64,000 bases of DNA from an uncultured Bacteroidales bacterium (lineage in GTDB: Bacteria > Bacteroidota > Bacteroidia > Bacteroidales > CAIXZF01), in contig CAIXZF010000051.1 of the NCBI GenBank assembly GCA_903923925.1, forward strand, positions 47,091 through 111,090, read 5' to 3'. Every line of letters starts with the position of its first letter. The stretch's first letter is position 1. A model generated the notes under the pieces. The model was not told the origin of the DNA and searched no databases. It worked only from the letters and a program-made list of their open reading frames with translations. This document shows, one piece after another, positions 9,557 to 22,400 of this stretch. Position numbers and translations under genes: made by a program.

Positions 9557-11854
9557 ATGCATACTATAAGTTTACGGAAAATATTTTTACTAATTCTGGC
9601 TGTAGTTCCCGGCATTCTTGCTTTTAATGTAAAGGCCGGTACAATACGGTATGATTATTATTTTGACAATTTTACACTCAGCAGCCGGGGAATCTATCAA
9701 AACCTGGTTTTCGGAAAAACTATACAGACTGCTGCATGCGGACAGCCCGAGTTACCATGGGCCAGTGTTTCTTTGCTGATTCCTGCAGGGGAAACAGCAA
9801 GCAGTATTGAATTTTTTGGTGAAGGCTTGGTTGAAATCCCCGGATCTGTTTTGTTGTACCCACATCAGCCTTCTGAACCCTTAAGCAAAACAACTGAGCA
9901 TCAATTCATCACTGATAAAAAAGCCTATGCATCCGCAGAAAATTATCCACGGACTTCCTGTGGAAAATTGATAACACAGTATATGAATGGGTATACACTC
10001 GCATTATCAAGTTTTACACCGGCATCATACATAGCCTCCACACGAAAGCTTTGGTATTACTCCAAAGTAACTATTGTAATCAATACAAAACCCTCAGAAA
10101 CAAAGGAAAATCTACTTTTAAGTTCTTCAAAATCAGCAATAGAAAGGGTAAAGCGTTTTGCTCAGAATCCCGAAATGCTATCGCAGTACGATTTGCCTCT
10201 CCCAGCAGATACAACTGATTATCAAATGCTTATTATTTCTCCTGAAATTTTTGCCAGTCATTTCCAGGGTTTAATTGACTTCTACCAAACACGCGGATTA
10301 AAAGTGAAAGTAAAGTCGCTCAATGTTGTTTATGCCAATTCCGCCGGGATTGATAATGCAGAGAAAATTCGGAATTACATCATCCAGGAATACCAGAACA
10401 ATGCTATTGAACATGTGTTGCTGGCAGGAGATGCAGAGCTTATGCCTTACAGAGGGCTTTACTGTGAAGTGATGTCTTCATCGCTTTATACCGATAACGA
10501 CATTCCGTCTGATATTTATTTTTCGGCACTTGACGGGAATTGGAATGCCGACAGTGACAGCAAATGGGGTGAACCCGGTGAGGAGGATCTTCTACCCGAA
10601 ATTTCGGTGGGCCGCTTTTGTGCAAGCGATATCAATGAACTCAATGTTATGTTGAATAAAACGCTGATGTACCAGCAATCGCCAGTTATTGCAGACCTTA
10701 ACAAGCCGTTGCTGGTTGGCGAAAACCTGTACAACAACCCTTTGACCTGGGGTGCCGATTACCTGGATTTGCTTATCGGTACACATTCCGATAACGGATA
10801 TACCACATCCGGTCTCGATTCCACGCAAGTATATGATACTCTGTACGACAGAGGTGCTCCGGCAGCATGGACTTATACACAACTACTGACAAAAATTAAC
10901 CAGGGTCATTCTTTTCTATATCATGTAGGGCATGCAAATACAACTTACCTGATGCGGATGTATAACAGCACTATTACGGCTGCCAATTTCAGCCAGGTAA
11001 ACGGAACAACACACGGTTTCATGCCTGTGTATTCGCATGGATGCTATTGCGGGCAATTCGATGCCAGCGACTGTATTGCTGAAAAAATGCTCTGTATTCC
11101 TAACTTTTGCAATGTTTTCATCGGGAACTCCCGCTATGGCTGGTTTAACGAAGGAACTACCGAAGGTCCGTCGCAGCATATAAACAGAGAATTTGTTGAT
11201 GCTCTCTATAATGATGGAGAAAGGGCTGTAGGAATGGCGCATACACTTTCGAAGATTGCAACGGCACCCTGGGTAACCGCTCCCGGACAATGGGAAGAAG
11301 GCGCATTGCGCTGGTGCATGTTTACCTGCAATGTGCTGGGCGATCCTGCTATGCAGATATGGACAAATCCACCTGCAACAATCAGCGGGACAGTAAGTTA
11401 TTCTAATGCTACATCAGATCCGCTCGACAGTGTAACAGTTTACCTCCACAAAAACGGCATTCTTGCCGGGCAGTATACAACGAATGCCAGTGGTGTGTTT
11501 ACATTCCCTAATGTTGCTCCCGGGGTTTATACTCTTGAGACTCAATGCAGTAAGGCATGGGGAGGCGCAGGTTCCTCTGATGCTTTAATGGTAATGAGGC
11601 ATTTTGTGCAAATGGCGTATTTGCAGGGAATTTTCCTTGCTGCAGCAGATATTGATGGAAGTCAATACATAAATTCTATTGATGCCCTGGCAATTTTAAA
11701 ACGCTTTGTCGGTATAACATCAAGTTTCCCTGTATCCGACTGGACTTTTGAGCAAAAAACCGTGACCATTGGCCTTACAGGTCAAAACACTATATATATT
11801 AAGGGTTTATGTACAGGAGACGTTAATGGCTCCTGGTTACCAAATGGAAATTGA
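9557..11854 (+). CDS. C25 (gingipain-like) cysteine peptidase ending in a Cna-B-like + dockerin-like module, no T9SS CTD
   Basis: YQMLIISPEIFASHFQGLIDFYQTRGLKVKVKS, HVLLAGDAELMPYRG, catalytic-like FLYHVGHAN and VYSHGCYCGQFD; C-terminus SSDALMVMRHFVQM...DIDGSQYINSIDALAILKRFVG...CTGDVNGSWLPNGN. Confidence 0.88.
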   Translation: MHTISLRKIFLLILAVVPGILAFNVKAGTIRYDYYFDNFTLSSRGIYQNLVFGKTIQTAACGQPELPWASVSLLIPAGETASSIEFFGEGLVEIPGSVLLYPHQPSEPLSKTTEHQFITDKKAYASAENYPRTSCGKLITQYMNGYTLALSSFTPASYIASTRKLWYYSKVTIVINTKPSETKENLLLSSSKSAIERVKRFAQNPEMLSQYDLPLPADTTDYQMLIISPEIFASHFQGLIDFYQTRGLKVKVKSLNVVYANSAGIDNAEKIRNYIIQEYQNNAIEHVLLAGDAELMPYRGLYCEVMSSSLYTDNDIPSDIYFSALDGNWNADSDSKWGEPGEEDLLPEISVGRFCASDINELNVMLNKTLMYQQSPVIADLNKPLLVGENLYNNPLTWGADYLDLLIGTHSDNGYTTSGLDSTQVYDTLYDRGAPAAWTYTQLLTKINQGHSFLYHVGHANTTYLMRMYNSTITAANFSQVNGTTHGFMPVYSHGCYCGQFDASDCIAEKMLCIPNFCNVFIGNSRYGWFNEGTTEGPSQHINREFVDALYNDGERAVGMAHTLSKIATAPWVTAPGQWEEGALRWCMFTCNVLGDPAMQIWTNPPATISGTVSYSNATSDPLDSVTVYLHKNGILAGQYTTNASGVFTFPNVAPGVYTLETQCSKAWGGAGSSDALMVMRHFVQMAYLQGIFLAAADIDGSQYINSIDALAILKRFVGITSSFPVSDWTFEQKTVTIGLTGQNTIYIKGLCTGDVNGSWLPNGN

Positions 11855-11885
11855 AGATTATTTTTACCAATAACACATAAAAATC

Positions 11886-14800
11886 ATGAAAAAGATTTTA
11901 CTAAGCGGACTGCTGATGCTTGCAATTGTGAGCCTTTACGGACAAGAGCGATGGGTAAGTTTCAACGGGGGCAGTCAGGGTAAACCTGAACTTAAAATGA
12001 TTGAGAAATCAGGGACCCGTTCAATGACGCTGGAAATAAAAGTACCAGGAATGTTTGTTTCTGACGTACAGCAGAATGGCAGCAATTTCCAGCGTCTTAC
12101 GCTAACAGAAATGCAAACTACCAAGGAAGTTGGAAGGCCAGAATTGCCAATGATTAATGAGATCATCGGACTACCCGAAAACAAAATTGCGAAGGTTACA
12201 ATTCTTGAGGAAGAAAAAACTGTATTGGATAACTACCTTGTTTATCCATTCCAAACTCCAACCAAGGATATTAAACAGGCTAAACAGCCCGAATTTGTTT
12301 ATGATAAGGCATTTTATGCAGGAGGATTTACATTCCCTGCTCAGAATATTCTTGTTGAAAAGCCGGGAATCTGGAGAGATGTCCGGATCAGTGGTTTTCA
12401 TTATGTACCCTTCAGTTACAGCTCCACTACAAAGAAACTTGAGGTAACAAGCCGTATAAAAATCAGGATTGACTTCGAAAGCAGCGATACAGAAACAGCA
12501 CTTAACAGAAGCAAAGCGGTTAAACCTTTATACTACAGAATGTACAAGTCGTCTATTCTGAATTTCGGGATGATGGGATTAACAGAACTACTTTCATCGG
12601 CTGATACCTCGGTAAAATATCTTGTAATTACCAATACCACTGCTTTATCTACTATTGCTCCTTTGGTTCAGTGGAAAAATCAGCAGGGATATAAGGTTGA
12701 AGTGAGAACATTGCAGGCAGGATTCAGCCAGCCACAGGAATTTAAAGATTACATTCAGCAGTTATACAATGATGAAAACCTGGAATATGTGCTTATTGTC
12801 GGAGATGCTTATCCGAACGGAGGTGCAGGAGGCGGAGCAAACATTGTGCCTATGTACTGGTGGGCTCCAGCCTCTGAGGATCCTACGTATTCTGACAGCT
12901 GGTATACCTGTCTTGATGGTCCCGACGACCATTATGCCGACCTTGCCATTGGCCGCTTCACCTACGATAACCTTTCAGATCTTGGCGGACAGATTGAAAA
13001 AACCATGGCACATTATTTTACACCGGATGTAAGCACAAATTGGGCTGAACATTCATTGCTTGTGGCTCATATGGAGCAATATCCTCAGAAATATACACAA
13101 TGTAAAGAAGAGATCAGAACATTTACCTATGGTTTGCAGAATCCGATATTCCAGGCCTGTTATGGAGGAGCCGGAGCCGGAAACAGCGACATTGTTGACT
13201 ATATCAATAACACATCCTGCGGAATTCTAAATTACCGCGGACATGGCAGCCAGACAGAATTCTGGGAATGGGGAGCAACGGGGAGTTTCACTGCAACAAA
13301 TGTAGCTCAGCTTACAAATGCAAACCGTTTGTTTGTGTTGTTTGATGTTTGTTGCGATAACATGGATATTGTAGATTTCCCTGGTGATTGTCTCTGCGAA
13401 TCTTTCATGAAATCACCTGTAGCATCTGTGGCTATTAACGGGGCTATTATACCATCTTATACTATTCCGAATCACGATTACGACAAAGAAATGTACAAGG
13501 CTGTTTTTGAAGAAGGCATTTACAACATTGGGTATGTTACAAACTTTGCCAACATCACCGTTTTAAATGTGCATGGTACGCTGGGTCGCTCCAATGTCAG
13601 GACTTATTTATGGCTTGGTGATGCATCCTTAGAACCATGGACCAAACAGGCGATGACCCTTGTTGTGAATCACGATCCGCAGCTTTTTCTGGGAGCATCA
13701 TCAATGCAGGTAACAGTTAGCGGTCCGAACGGACCTGAGGAGCATGCAATGGTTTGTATCAGCAATGCTTCCGGTAGCATTTATGGCGTTGCATTTACCG
13801 ATGCTGCAGGAATTGCCCTCGTACAGTTCCCGGGACCTGTTCAGGATCCGGGTACCGCTAAAGTAACTGTAACTCAGCACAATTATCTTCCTTATCAGGG
13901 CAACATTGCGGTAATTCCTCAAAGCGGACCGTATGTAGTAAAAGATACTCATGTTATTAATGATGCTGCAGGCAATAATAATGGTATGCTTGATTATGGT
14001 GAAAGTATTTTACTGAGTCTGGGAGTCAGGAATGTAGGAGTTACTGTTGCAACGAATGTTACAGTGAGCATATCGAGTACCGATCCTTATGTAACAATTA
14101 CAGACAATACAGAACTTTACGGTGATGTAAATGCAAACAGTTCGGTGTCGGTTGCGAATGGTTTTGCACTCAGCGTTACGAATAACATTCCGAATGGACA
14201 TATGATTATGTTTAACATGACTGCCACAGATGGTACGAATATCTGGAGCAGCAATTTCGCTCTTCAGGGGCATGCACCAATTCTTACAGTTGGAACAGTA
14301 ACAGTTTCAGATCTTTCAGGAAATAATAATGGCAAAATTGATATTGGCGAAACTGTTGATCTTCAAATCAGCATAACTAATACTGGTTCTGCAGATGCAG
14401 CTGCTGTAATTGGCACACTATTATCGACGGATACCTACATCACAATAAATTCTGTTACACAAACTTACGGAGCAATAGCAAGTGGGGCTACAGCAATTCA
14501 AAGTTACAACATTACTGCCAGTGGTGCCACACCTCCGGGGCACTTGGCCGATTTCACCATGAATCTTGCTGCAAACCTTGGTATTAGCGGTACAGGTAGT
14601 TTTAATAAGATTATCGGACAGATTCCAATCCTCATTGTGAATTTTGATCCGAATAATAGTTCAGCTCCTGCAATGATGACAGCAATCAGCAGTCTTGGTT
14701 TAACTGCTGATCTTCAGACTTCACTTCCGGCTAATCTCAGCCAGTACAACACCATATTTATTTGTCTGGGTATTTACAGCAGTAATTATGTCTTATCAAC

Positions 14801-16250
14801 TGCCGAAGGCGATCAGCTGGCTGCCTTCCTCTCAGGCGGAGGCAAGGTATATATGGAAGGAGGCGACACCTGGGCCTTTGATACACAAACAGCGGCACAT
14901 CTGATGTTTAATATTCAGGGCGATGGTGATGGAACCTCTGATCTTGGAACAGTGATTGGTACAGTGGGGTCGTTTACCGAGGGCATGGTATTTACATATG
15001 GTGGTGAAAATAATTATATTGATCATCTTATCCCTGTAAACAATGCTTTCAACATCCTGCAGAATGGAACTCCCGCATACAATACAGGAGTTGCCTTTGC
15101 CGGAACTACCTATAAAACAATTGGTTGCTCGCATGAATTCGGTGGCTTTACAGATGGATCCTTCCCTTCAACCAAACAGGAATTAATGCATCAGTATCTT
15201 ATTTTCTTCGGATTGATGAGCGATGTGCTTTCGGCAAATTTTTCATCCTTAAATTCCACAGTTTGTGAATCAGCTACGGCAAGTTTTCAGGATGCTTCCA
15301 ATGGAAATCCAACTAGCTGGAACTGGTCGTTCCCCGGTGGTAATCCTTCCGGCAGCACACTTCAGAATCCGACTGTATCCTATGCTAATGCCGGAACCTA
15401 CGACGTTACTCTCATTGTTTCAAACGGCACAGTTACAGATACCATTCTGAAGCCCAATTATATACATGTAGTCTCTACTTTACCTGCTCCACAAATTTTA
15501 TCTACTCCTGTTCAGATCTGCCAGGGATCTCCATCAACCTACATTATATCTACAGGAACAACAGGAGCTGGTTCATATACCTGGACGCTTTCGCCTCCAA
15601 ATGCCGGAACTATAAGCGGAACTACACTTAATGCCACAATTTACTGGAATGCAATGTTTTCAGGTGCAGCTTTAGTAACAGTTAAAGCAAATAATGCCTG
15701 CGGAACAGGACCAGCATCCAATCCATTTACTATTATGGTATCGCCACTTCCTGTAGTAACATTTGCGCAAATGCCGGCGGTATGTGCAAATGTTCCCAGT
15801 GTTTTGCTTAACGGCGGACAGCCTGCGGGGGGATATTATTCAGGACCAGGAGTAAGTAGTTTATTCTTCTTTCCTCCGAATGTTACACCTGGTTTCAATA
15901 CGCTGGTTTACACTTATACAGATGCCTATGGATGCTCCAGTAGTGCGGATATGGTAATTTATGTTGATGCGTGTACCGGAATTCAGGAATCGGCTTCCAG
16001 TGGGATCCAAATCTATCCGAATCCATCCGAAGGGAAATTTACCCTTGAAGCTAATGGCATGGATGAAGGTCCGCTTACTATTACAATGGTAAATACACTT
16101 GGCGAAGCAGTTCGCGAAATTAATGCTGTTACAGTGAAAGGAAAGCTCTTAGCAGAAATTGACGGCTCAGGGCTTCCAAAAGGTATTTATCTCATTAATC
16201 TTCTTTCTTCCAAAGAAATACAGACTTTAAAAATTATTATCAAAGAGTAA
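11886..16250 (+). CDS. C25 (gingipain-like) cysteine peptidase with GNNNG/D.GE repeats, GATase-like module, PKD and T9SS type A sorting domain
   Basis: C25 propeptide-like N-terminus; KYLVITNTTALSTIAPLVQWKNQQGYKVEVRT, YVLIVGDAYP, ILNYRGHGSQTEFWEWG, LFDVCCDNMDI; PKD TSWNWSFPGGNPSGSTLQNPTVSYANAGTYDVTL; CTD IYPNPSEGKFTLEANG. Confidence 0.92.
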   Translation: MKKILLSGLLMLAIVSLYGQERWVSFNGGSQGKPELKMIEKSGTRSMTLEIKVPGMFVSDVQQNGSNFQRLTLTEMQTTKEVGRPELPMINEIIGLPENKIAKVTILEEEKTVLDNYLVYPFQTPTKDIKQAKQPEFVYDKAFYAGGFTFPAQNILVEKPGIWRDVRISGFHYVPFSYSSTTKKLEVTSRIKIRIDFESSDTETALNRSKAVKPLYYRMYKSSILNFGMMGLTELLSSADTSVKYLVITNTTALSTIAPLVQWKNQQGYKVEVRTLQAGFSQPQEFKDYIQQLYNDENLEYVLIVGDAYPNGGAGGGANIVPMYWWAPASEDPTYSDSWYTCLDGPDDHYADLAIGRFTYDNLSDLGGQIEKTMAHYFTPDVSTNWAEHSLLVAHMEQYPQKYTQCKEEIRTFTYGLQNPIFQACYGGAGAGNSDIVDYINNTSCGILNYRGHGSQTEFWEWGATGSFTATNVAQLTNANRLFVLFDVCCDNMDIVDFPGDCLCESFMKSPVASVAINGAIIPSYTIPNHDYDKEMYKAVFEEGIYNIGYVTNFANITVLNVHGTLGRSNVRTYLWLGDASLEPWTKQAMTLVVNHDPQLFLGASSMQVTVSGPNGPEEHAMVCISNASGSIYGVAFTDAAGIALVQFPGPVQDPGTAKVTVTQHNYLPYQGNIAVIPQSGPYVVKDTHVINDAAGNNNGMLDYGESILLSLGVRNVGVTVATNVTVSISSTDPYVTITDNTELYGDVNANSSVSVANGFALSVTNNIPNGHMIMFNMTATDGTNIWSSNFALQGHAPILTVGTVTVSDLSGNNNGKIDIGETVDLQISITNTGSADAAAVIGTLLSTDTYITINSVTQTYGAIASGATAIQSYNITASGATPPGHLADFTMNLAANLGISGTGSFNKIIGQIPILIVNFDPNNSSAPAMMTAISSLGLTADLQTSLPANLSQYNTIFICLGIYSSNYVLSTAEGDQLAAFLSGGGKVYMEGGDTWAFDTQTAAHLMFNIQGDGDGTSDLGTVIGTVGSFTEGMVFTYGGENNYIDHLIPVNNAFNILQNGTPAYNTGVAFAGTTYKTIGCSHEFGGFTDGSFPSTKQELMHQYLIFFGLMSDVLSANFSSLNSTVCESATASFQDASNGNPTSWNWSFPGGNPSGSTLQNPTVSYANAGTYDVTLIVSNGTVTDTILKPNYIHVVSTLPAPQILSTPVQICQGSPSTYIISTGTTGAGSYTWTLSPPNAGTISGTTLNATIYWNAMFSGAALVTVKANNACGTGPASNPFTIMVSPLPVVTFAQMPAVCANVPSVLLNGGQPAGGYYSGPGVSSLFFFPPNVTPGFNTLVYTYTDAYGCSSSADMVIYVDACTGIQESASSGIQIYPNPSEGKFTLEANGMDEGPLTITMVNTLGEAVREINAVTVKGKLLAEIDGSGLPKGIYLINLLSSKEIQTLKIIIKE

Positions 16251-16269
16251 AATTGTATTGAAAAAGATG

Positions 16270-16305
16270 AAAAAGGGTGCAATTCAGACGGCGCCCTTTT
16301 TCTTT
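16270..16305 (+). terminator. Rho-independent terminator after the M14-C25-C25 gene run
   Basis: aaaaagggtgc / gcgcccttttt: 11 bp stem with one G-T wobble, 10 nt loop, T-rich tail. Confidence 0.85.
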
Positions 16306-16363
16306 TTGATTCAATTAATTCAATTAATAAAGGTTAAAAAAGGGGAATCCTGCATCCGTTTCA

Positions 16364-16394
16364 TTGAATAATTTGTTACATTCTTATATTTTTG
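16364..16394 (+). promoter_or_regulatory. Bacteroidetes-type promoter TTG-N20-TATTTTTG
   Basis: TTG at 16364-16366 and TATTTTTG at 16387-16394; implies the M6 gene starts at ATG 16419 (signal peptide MNKRFLIFIALFYLCLF). Confidence 0.6.
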
Positions 16395-16418
16395 CGCATT
16401 AAGTTAAAATACCCTATT

Positions 16419-19400
16419 ATGAATAAACGTTTTCTGATTTTTATCGCACTATTTTATCTGTGCCTTTTCGAGTTGCCATCAAGTGTAAATGCTGCATTTT
16501 TAAGGAATGTGCCAATTAGCATACAACAGCCTGATGGACAAGTTCTTAGTGTTTTTGCATCAGGAGATGAATACCATTACCGAATCCATGATGGAAATGA
16601 TTTCACAATATTACAGAATTCACAGGGGTATTATGTATATGCTGAAAAGCAGGGTGATCAGCTCATTCCAACAACAATAATCGTAGGGCAGGCTGATGCC
16701 GCTTTAGCTGGTTTAGTTGCCGGGGTTGATATTTCAGATGCTGAGTGGAAACAACTGCGGGCTGATTTCTGGGAAAATACCCCTGCCCGGCCTGTAATTG
16801 CAGGTGCATCAGGTATTGCCACCTTAAATACAGGAACATTAAATAACATTGTTATTTATATCCGTTTCAGCGATCAAACAGAATTTTCGACTTCGCTTAC
16901 AACATATGATAATATGTTTAACAATGTTACCCTCAATTATAATTCGATGATAAACTACTTCAGCGAGGTATCTTACAATACCTTAAGTGTACCATCAACG
17001 TATTATCCATTACCCTCGGGAACAACAATTGTTTCTTATCAGGACAGTCATCTAAGAAATTATTATGTACCCTATAATGCTTCAACAAATACTATTGGTT
17101 ACAGCACAGATGCCGAAAGGACCACAAGAGAACACACCTTACTTGTAAATGCAGTAAATGCGATTGCCAGCCAGGTTCCGGCAGGGCTAAATCTCGACTT
17201 CAATAACGATGGTTATGTTGACAATGTTTGTTTTATCATTAAAGGTGCTACTACGGCCTGGAGTACACTTTTATGGCCTCACCGCTGGTCATTGTATTCG
17301 CAAACTGTAAGTATTAATGGGAAGCAGGTTTATGATTATAATCTTCAGCTTGAGGACATGACACTGAGCTCAGGTGTGGGAGTTCTTTGCCATGAAATGT
17401 TCCATTCACTTGGAGCACCCGACCTTTATCATTATACAAGTGATGGAATGAGTCCAGTGGGAGGATGGGATATAATGGAGAATAATGCAAATCCACCCCA
17501 ATCAATGGGTGCCTGGATGAAATATAAATATGGAGGCTGGATTTCAACAATACCTACAATAACTACTTCAGGAACCTATACCCTGAATCCCATCACTTCA
17601 TCAACAAATAATGTATATAAACTGGCATCCACTAATTCATCAACAGAGTTTTTTATTTTTGAATACCGACGAAAGACAGGCCCTTTCGAAAACTCTATTC
17701 CTGCATCAGGATTAATTATTTACAGGATAAATACTTTGGCCGGAGATGGCAATGCCAGCGGCCCTCCCGATGAAATTTATATTTACCGTTTAAATGGCAC
17801 AACCACCGTTAACGGCACTATTAATTCTGCCAATTTTGTAGCCGGTGGCAGGACAACTTTTAACAATACTTCGAATCCATTTTGTTTTTTCTCAGATGCC
17901 ACACTCGCCGGGTTAAATATTTCTGCTGTAACTGCTGCTAATGCAACAATATCATTTACTGTTACCATTCCCTTGGCGGCAGATTTTACAGCAAATAAAA
18001 CATCGGTATGTCCCGGACAAACTATTATTTTCACGGATCAGTCGCAGGGAGGAGCTACTTCTTGGTCATGGGCTTTCACTCCGGCCACAGTAACTTATGT
18101 TGATGGAACCTCCTCAACATCACAAAATCCTCATGTCCAGTTTAATGCATCCGGAAATTACACCGTTGCATTAACAGCAAGTGGCCCTGGTGGCACGAAT
18201 ACGAAGACAAAAACGAGTTATATTCTCGTTCAGCCTACATTATCACCCACATATACTGATGATTTTGAAAGCAACTCATTTCTCACAAACTCATGGACTT
18301 TAACTAATCCGGATGCCGGCATCACCTGGGCAATTAAAAGCGCTGTACCGGGAAACACCCCAGGAACTAAAAGTCCCTGGCTTAACTGTTATGCTTATGC
18401 AACACAAGGAGCAGTTGATTATCTGAGCACTCCACTCCTAAATTTAAGCACTTATGGAGATGCCCAGCTTACATTTAAGGTTGCATACCGGCCATACAGC
18501 AGTTCATATCATGACTCATTAAAGGTTCAGATCTATAATAATTGCGGTGAAAATCTGGTAGCAACTCCGTATGCAAAAACAGGTCTTACTTTAGGGACAG
18601 GCACATATTTAACTACAGATTATACACCTGCTGCCGCAAGTGACTGGAGAACCGAAACCGTAAGTTTGAATAGTTATACAGGAGGTGTAATTACCTTAAA
18701 GTTCAAAGCTGTCAATGATTATGGCAATAATATTTATATTGACAATGTTAATATAACAGGAACACAATTAGTTCCGAATTTTACGGCTTCTGCAACGAGT
18801 ATTTGCACCGGTTCGAATATTACTTTTACAGATCAATCGACAGGTGGTGCAACCGGGTGGCAGTGGAATTTCGGGGATGGTGGTACATCGACCACACAAA
18901 GTCCTGTGCATAGCTATGCTGCTGCCGGCGTTTATTCAGTTAGTCTGACAATTACAAAAGGGAGCGCATCCAACGTTATTACAAAAACGAATTACATTAC
19001 AATCAGCTCCGGAAATGCTGTTTCTGTGAGCATTAATACCAGTCAGAGCTGGCCATCCTGCCAGAGTAGTTCGGTTACTTTTACAGCAGTTCCGGTAAAT
19101 GGAGGTGCAGGACCGGTATATCAATGGAAAGTAAATGGTGCGAATAGTGGTACAAACAGTAGTACTTTTACCTATGCACCTTCAAATAACGATATAATCA
19201 GCTGTGTACTTACATCAAATATTGCTTGTCCGGGAGGGAATCCTGCAACATCGAACACAATTACCGCCTTGGTTACAAATCTTTTAGCTGCCAGCGTCAG
19301 TATTTCAAATTTACCAGTGGGAACAATTTGTGAAGGAACTACAGTTGCATTTACTGCTATTCCGGTAAACGGAGGTGCAAGCCCGGTTTACCAGTGGAAA

Positions 19401-22400
19401 GTAAACGGTATAAATGCAGGAACAAATGCCACTGCTTACAGTTATGCACCAGCCAATAACGATCAGGTTTCCTGTGTTATGACTTCGAATGCAAGTTGCG
19501 CCAGTGGGTCGCCTGCAACTTCAAATATTATTCAGGAAACAGTAAATCAGATACTACCAGTTTCGGTAAGTATTGCAGGCAGTCCAGCCGGTGCGGTTTG
19601 CTCAGGGAATTCAGTTAGCTTTACAGCAACTCCAACAAATGGTGGATCAACACCAGCATACCAATGGAAAGTGAATGGCACGAATTCAGGAACCAACTCA
19701 AATATATTCAGTTACGTACCCGCAAATAATGATCAGATAAGCTGTGTTCTTACATCTAATTCATCCTGTGGTACCGGGTCGCCAGCTACTTCTAACAGTA
19801 TTCAGCAAATAGTAAATACAATACTTCCGGTATCAATAAGTATTACTGGTATTCCTTCAGGAACGATTTGTTCAGGGACATCCGTGAGCTTCACAGCAGT
19901 TCCAGTAAATGGAGGAGGTACACCAGTGTATCAATGGAAAGTAAATGGTGTGAATGCAGGAACTAATTCCGTTGCTTTTAGTTATATTCCTTCGAACAAT
20001 GACCTGGTTTCTTGCGTTTTGACATCAAATGCAAGCTGTGTCTCCGGATCGCCGGCCATTTCGAATACAGTTCAACAGTTGGTTGATCCATCACTGCCGG
20101 TTACAGTGAGTATTTCTGGTAGTCCATCAGGAACAGTTTGCCCGGAGACTACTGTTATTTATACTGCCGTTCCAATAAATGGTGGAACCACACCAGCTTT
20201 CCAGTGGAAAGTAAACGGAAGCAATACCGGGACCAATGCCAACACTTTCAGTCATGTGCCTCTTAATGGTGATTTAGTTTCTTGCGTTCTGACTTCCAAT
20301 GCTGTTTGTGCTTCAGGCTCACCGGCCACCTCAAATACGGTTACCATGGTTGTTAACCCTTCACTTCCGGTTACTGTCAGCATTTCCGGCAGTCCTTCAG
20401 GGGCGATTTGCTCAGGGACCTCTGTTATTTATACTGCTGTTCCAACAAACGGTGGAACCACACCAGCTTACCAGTGGAAAGTAAACGGAAGTAATACCGG
20501 GACAAATGCCAACACTTTCAGTCATGTGCCTGTTAATGGCGATCTGATTAGTTGCGTGCTAACTTCCAATGCTGCTTGCGCTTCAGGCTCACCGGCGACT
20601 TCGAATACGCTTACCCAGGTGGTAAGTGCTAGTTTGCCAGTGTCTGTCAGCATTTCCGGCAGTCCTTCAGGGGCGGTTTGCTTTGGGACCAATGTTATTT
20701 ACACTGCTGTTCCAACAAATGGCGGAACTACGCCTGCTTATCAGTGGAAAGTTAACGGAAGCAATACCGGTACCAATGCAAATTCGTTAAGTTTAGTACC
20801 TGTAAATGGTGATTTAGTTAGTTGTGTTCTGACTTCCAATGCTGCTTGTGCTTCAGGTTCGCCTGCTACCTCGAATACGGTTACCATGGTTGTTAACCCT
20901 TCACTTCCGGTTACTGTCAGCATTTCAGGCAGTCCTTCGGGAGCGGTTTGCTCTGGAACCTCTGTTATTTATACTGCCGTTCCGACAAATGGCGGAACTA
21001 CGCCAGCTTACCAGTGGAAAGTAAACGGAAGCAATACCGGTACTAATGCAAATTCGTTTAGTTTGGTACCTGTAAATGGTGATATAGTTAGTTGTGTTCT
21101 AACTTCCAATGCTGTTTGCGCCTCTGGCTCACCGGCAACTTCGAATACGCTTACTCAAGTTGTAAGTGCAAGTTTGCCAGTGTCTGTCAGCATTTCTGCT
21201 ACTCCTTCAGGGACAGTTTGCCAGGGCTCAACAATAATTTTTACTGCTACACCTCAAAATGGAGGTAGCAATCCTTCAATCCAATGGTACAGAAATAGTA
21301 TTCCAATTCAAACCGGAGCCCTGTATACAACCAGCACTCTTAATAACAACGATATAATTGAAGCCTCTCTTACTTCAAATCTAGCCTGCACTTCTAATAA
21401 TCCTGCCTCATCAAATATAATAATAGCCCAGATTCAGGCACTCCTGCCCCTAAGCATTTCGATTTCAAGTCAGCCAAATGGCCCCATTTGTCAGGGCGCA
21501 ACAGTTAACTTCTCGGCTAGTATTATAAATGGCGGCCCCACAGCTCAGGTTCAATGGTTTAAAAACGGGAATGCAGTGGCAACGGGTTTAAGCTGGAGTT
21601 CAAACACACTAAGTAATAACGATGAAGTTCATGCTGTTCTTTCCTCATCTGAATTATGCCTCATTAACAACCCTGTTACATCAAATAGTTTAGCACTTTC
21701 TGTTCTTTCAATTCCGGTAGTTAATCTTGGGAATGATACAATAATTCCTTTCAATTCAACTCTCCTCCTCGATGCCGGTGGTGCTTATACATCCTACTTA
21801 TGGTCTACCGGGGCAACAACTCCATCAATCAGCGTTGCAAATAGTGCTACGTATGGCGTTACTGTTTCAAATTCTGCAAACTGTTCTGCAAGCGATGCCA
21901 TTCTTGTACAAGTTGGATATGATAGTTTTTCGGGCTACGTTTACTATAATAATTTCAGCCAGACACCACTTTCCGGAGTAACAGTTCGCCTGAAACAAGG
22001 TAGCAATGTAGTCAGGTTTGCTTCTACAAATTCGGCCGGTTTCTATACGATTGATAATTATCCTTTCGGAAATTATACAGTTGATGTACTATGCATGAAA
22101 CCCTGGGGCGGAGTAAATTCTACTGATGCTCTTCTGATCCTGAAACATTATGTTGGGATGATCCAACTTACAGGTGTACGTCTGCTTGCTGCTGATGTTG
22201 TAAATAACGGTTATGTTAATACTGTTGATGCCCTTGCTGTACAAAAACGTTTTATAGGGTCCATTTCTACATTCCCTGCAGGTGACTGGTATTTTGAAAA
22301 CCCTTACCTGGTACTTGATGGCAGCATTTCTGTTACTCAGGATATCAAAGGCTTATGCTATGGCGATGCTGATGGATCATACAATCCTCCTGCTAAATCA

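Noticed and set aside
20299-21024. Two 61-aa plus-frame ORFs exactly 540 bp apart (20299 and 20839)
   Set aside because: They are out-of-frame shadows of the Ig repeat; useful only as confirmation of the 540 bp duplication.
19017-21715. Regular repeats considered as a CRISPR array or other non-coding repeat array
   Set aside because: Units are 270 bp, contiguous and in frame within one protein; no short repeat with unique spacers.
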